Notes under the pieces: generated by a model
What the model saw: only the letters and a program-made list of their open reading frames with translations
Told to the model about the DNA's origin: nothing
Database searches by the model: none
Translations under genes and position numbers: made by a program
Assembly (NCBI GenBank): GCA_030427485.1
Contig: JAUICG010000004.1
Location: 186,955 to 250,954, forward strand
DNA: 64,000 nt
Source: Gammaproteobacteria bacterium
GTDB taxonomy: Bacteria > Pseudomonadota > Gammaproteobacteria > Pseudomonadales > Halieaceae
Direction: 5' to 3'
Shown here: positions 61,785-64,000 of the stretch, in pieces
How the letters are laid out: the number at the start of each line of letters is the position of its first letter
Numbering within the stretch: position 1 is the first letter of the stretch

Positions 61785-64000
61785 ATGTGGAAGTCCCCAT
61801 TGCGCTGGTTGCGCATAGCAGGTTATGCCCTGGCGGTCTGCGTGATGCTGGTTGTCGCATTGGCCGCATGGCTCGTCTATGACCTGGACTCGCACCTGCA
61901 TTCTGCGGATCGCGAGTCCGCGTCTGTTGGGATCGAGTCGTTCCGCGAAGCGTCACCCGAACTGCAAACTGAAAAAGATCCCGCCCGTACCGGTGGCCAC
62001 CTTGATCTCCGCCACCTCGCGCAGCCGCCCGATACCGCGCGACCCTGGACGCGCTGGTGGTGGCCCGGTGGCGATGTGACCGAGCAGGCGGCCTGTGCGC
62101 AACTGTCCGACCTGAGTGCGGTGGGCTTTGGCGGGGTGGAGATCCAGGCGTTCAACGCGGGCCTGCAAGAGATCGAGGATGCGGCGACCCGGCGGCGGAT
62201 AAACAGTTTTGGTGACGAGAACTTCCGGTCGACGCTGGCTGGCGTGATGCGCTGTGCCGGTGACCTGGGTGTTGAGGTGTATCTCAATCACCTGAGCGGC
62301 TGGCCGGCGGGCGGCCCCGAGGTGGCGCTGGAGGACGGGTTGTGGACCTTGCGCTCTGCCGAAGCCCGGGTGACCGGGGGCGGCCCCCTGCGACTGGAAC
62401 TGCCGGTGCCGACGCCCGGGGTCAACGACTACCTGATGGCGCTGGCCGAGCATTTCATCGACATGGAGCTCAGCGATTTCGCGGTCGAGGAACGTGAACT
62501 CGTGGCGGTGCTGGCCGCCAGGGTGACCGGCGGGAAACGCTCGGCCAACCCGCTGGACGCCACCGACACGCTGGAACTGGACCCCGACTCCCTGCAGGTG
62601 CTGACCGACAGCGTGGTCGAGGGTGAATTGCGCTGGCAGCCGCCCGCCGGGGACTGGGTAATCATCGCCAGCTACCTGATGCCCTCCGGCGAAGCCCCGA
62701 CGCTGGTCGCCGCCGAGCGCCCGGGTTATGTCATCGATCATCTCGATGCCGACCGGATGCGCGCCCACTACGACTTCGCCTATGGCGATCGCAGCGGTCT
62801 CGCTCCGTACTACGGCGGCGCGTTCCAGGGCTTCTTCAATGACAGCCTGGAGTTCAAGCTGGACCGGCTCGCCGCCAGGGACATCATGCAGGCCTTCGCG
62901 GACCGGCGCGGCTATGACCTGACGCCGCACCTGCCGGCCGTCTACGTCGATGCGAAGGACAATTTCTTTATCCGCGATGTCGGGGGCGCCCATGCGGCGC
63001 CGAGTTTCCAGCTGGACCAGACTGACGAGCGGGTGCGCTACGACTACCAGCTCACGCTGTCGGACCTGATCATCGAGCGATTCGTCGAAACTTCGGCCGA
63101 CTGGGCGCAGGCGCATCGCCTGTTGTCCCGGGGGCAGACCTACGGGTTTGAACTGGACACCATTCGCGCACTGGGTGCCAATCACATCCCTGAGACGGAA
63201 CACCTCTGGGGCAACAGCTCCGAGTACACGATGAAGCTCGCGGGCGCTGCCGGTTTGCTGTACCGGCGCCCGCTGGTCAGCGCCGAGTCGTTTGTCTGGG
63301 CAAAGCGCGCCTATGCGGTGACGCCGCGGCATATCAAAGCCGGTGCCGACCTGTTGTTTCTCGCTGGCGTCAACCAGGTGATCTATCACGGCATCACTTA
63401 TACCACCGATGCACAGGCCTACGCGGATACATTCGGCTGGCTGGGCTGGTATCCCTTCATGGGCCCGGGCAACCCCAGCGGCTTCGCGGACAACTACGGC
63501 CCCGGCTCGCCCACCTGGGCCGCACTGCCGGAACTGAACAGCTACATGGCCCGCAGCCAGAACATCCTGCAGTCCGGCGAGCCCAGTGTCGATGTGCTGG
63601 TGTACTACCCCTACCTGGGTTTTCCCAAGTCGGTGGAGTACTCCGAACTGGCCGGCGATGCGCTGCTGTTCGCCGGCCTGTTGCCGGGCGATCCACCGCT
63701 GGTCGGCGACGGCGACATCGAGATTCCACTGGCAAGTTTTTTGCCGGCCGCGAAGGACCCGCGCCTGGCGTGGCTCGAGCGGCTTATCCCCACGCTGCGG
63801 ATGCTGGATGCCCGCGGCATCACCTGGAGTTGGGTGAACGGCCACGCACTGGCGTCCGGGATGGTAGACCCTGGCGATGTCCGGGCGCTGCTGCTGGCCG
63901 ATGTGGAATCCATACCGTTGAGCGCGGTCGCCGCGCTCGAATCCCTGTCCGGGAGCGCGCTGGATATCCATTTCCTCGGGAAACTCCCCGCCAGACAGCC
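61785..64000 (+). CDS. GH106-like glycoside hydrolase, membrane-anchored (partial)
   Basis: The frame stays open from ATG 61785 to the right edge, giving 738 residues, so the gene is incomplete. An N-terminal membrane helix (about 11-32) comes first. The GH106-type opening RPWTRWWWPGGDVTE (86-100), followed by LSAVGFGGVEIQAF, is typical of alpha-L-rhamnosidase-related enzymes, as are LSGWPAGGPEV and ETEHLWGNSSEYTMK. The family removes rhamnose or similar sugars, including from plant and microbial glycosides. It lies divergent to an acetyl-esterase-like gene. The catalytic residues cannot be assigned with confidence. Confidence 0.75.
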   Translation, partial: MWKSPLRWLRIAGYALAVCVMLVVALAAWLVYDLDSHLHSADRESASVGIESFREASPELQTEKDPARTGGHLDLRHLAQPPDTARPWTRWWWPGGDVTEQAACAQLSDLSAVGFGGVEIQAFNAGLQEIEDAATRRRINSFGDENFRSTLAGVMRCAGDLGVEVYLNHLSGWPAGGPEVALEDGLWTLRSAEARVTGGGPLRLELPVPTPGVNDYLMALAEHFIDMELSDFAVEERELVAVLAARVTGGKRSANPLDATDTLELDPDSLQVLTDSVVEGELRWQPPAGDWVIIASYLMPSGEAPTLVAAERPGYVIDHLDADRMRAHYDFAYGDRSGLAPYYGGAFQGFFNDSLEFKLDRLAARDIMQAFADRRGYDLTPHLPAVYVDAKDNFFIRDVGGAHAAPSFQLDQTDERVRYDYQLTLSDLIIERFVETSADWAQAHRLLSRGQTYGFELDTIRALGANHIPETEHLWGNSSEYTMKLAGAAGLLYRRPLVSAESFVWAKRAYAVTPRHIKAGADLLFLAGVNQVIYHGITYTTDAQAYADTFGWLGWYPFMGPGNPSGFADNYGPGSPTWAALPELNSYMARSQNILQSGEPSVDVLVYYPYLGFPKSVEYSELAGDALLFAGLLPGDPPLVGDGDIEIPLASFLPAAKDPRLAWLERLIPTLRMLDARGITWSWVNGHALASGMVDPGDVRALLLADVESIPLSAVAALESLSGSALDIHFLGKLPARQ

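Overview
The window is about 60% GC and reads as chromosomal DNA of a marine gammaproteobacterium, possibly of the Halieaceae (OM60/NOR5) type. This rests on gene style only: three TonB-dependent receptors, SDR, crotonase and acyl-CoA dehydrogenase gene sets, and flavin-dependent luciferase-like (LLM) oxidoreductases. There is no rRNA or tRNA to confirm it. I see no insertion sequence, prophage or CRISPR array.

Layout. (1) 1-4818: end of an exported Cys-Cys repeat protein, then a Fur-box-preceded TonB receptor with PepSY, DUF2271 and DUF4198 genes (iron/heme uptake type). (2) 4952-14127: one LLM gene, then a leftward operon for an MFS transporter, P450, crotonase, acyl-CoA dehydrogenase, kinase-like APH-DUF6285 protein and acyl-CoA synthetase. 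(3) 14588-26136: rightward aldehyde dehydrogenase, SDR, LLM, NTF2-like protein, SDR, a CYP51-type P450 fused to a ferredoxin, a 3beta-HSD-like SDR, a PQQ-repeat protein and a DUF3604 lipoprotein. (4) 26115-32063: complete soluble NAD-dependent formate dehydrogenase (fdsGBA, fdhD, fdsD). (5) 32100-38862: amidohydrolase, TetR, GH3 glycosidase, TonB receptor. (6) 39030-49009: MaoC-like protein, crotonase, two LLM enzymes, TetR, DapB-like dehydrogenase, a half-length homologue of plant cycloeucalenol cycloisomerase, a duplicated-domain unknown protein, MFS transporter and a second 3beta-HSD-like SDR. (7) 49231-58066: TonB receptor, SDR, beta-hydroxyacid dehydrogenase, zinc alcohol dehydrogenase, esterase-like lipoprotein, SDR. 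(8) 58047-64000: leftward CocE hydrolase, TetR and alpha/beta hydrolase genes, a structured inverted-repeat element, and the start of a GH106-like glycosidase.

How it may work together (inference). CYP51, 3beta-HSD-like SDRs, a cyclopropyl-sterol isomerase homologue, alcohol and aldehyde dehydrogenases, CoA-activation and beta-oxidation-type enzymes and TonB receptors suggest a system that takes up and remodels or degrades sterols or related triterpenoids. CYP51 chemistry releases formate, and a formate dehydrogenase that would turn it into NADH lies about 4.7 kb downstream on the same strand. Two groups of palindromic motifs in promoter regions (TATAGT-N4-ACTATA and CATCWCGATCGWGATG) tie distant parts of the window into likely regulons.
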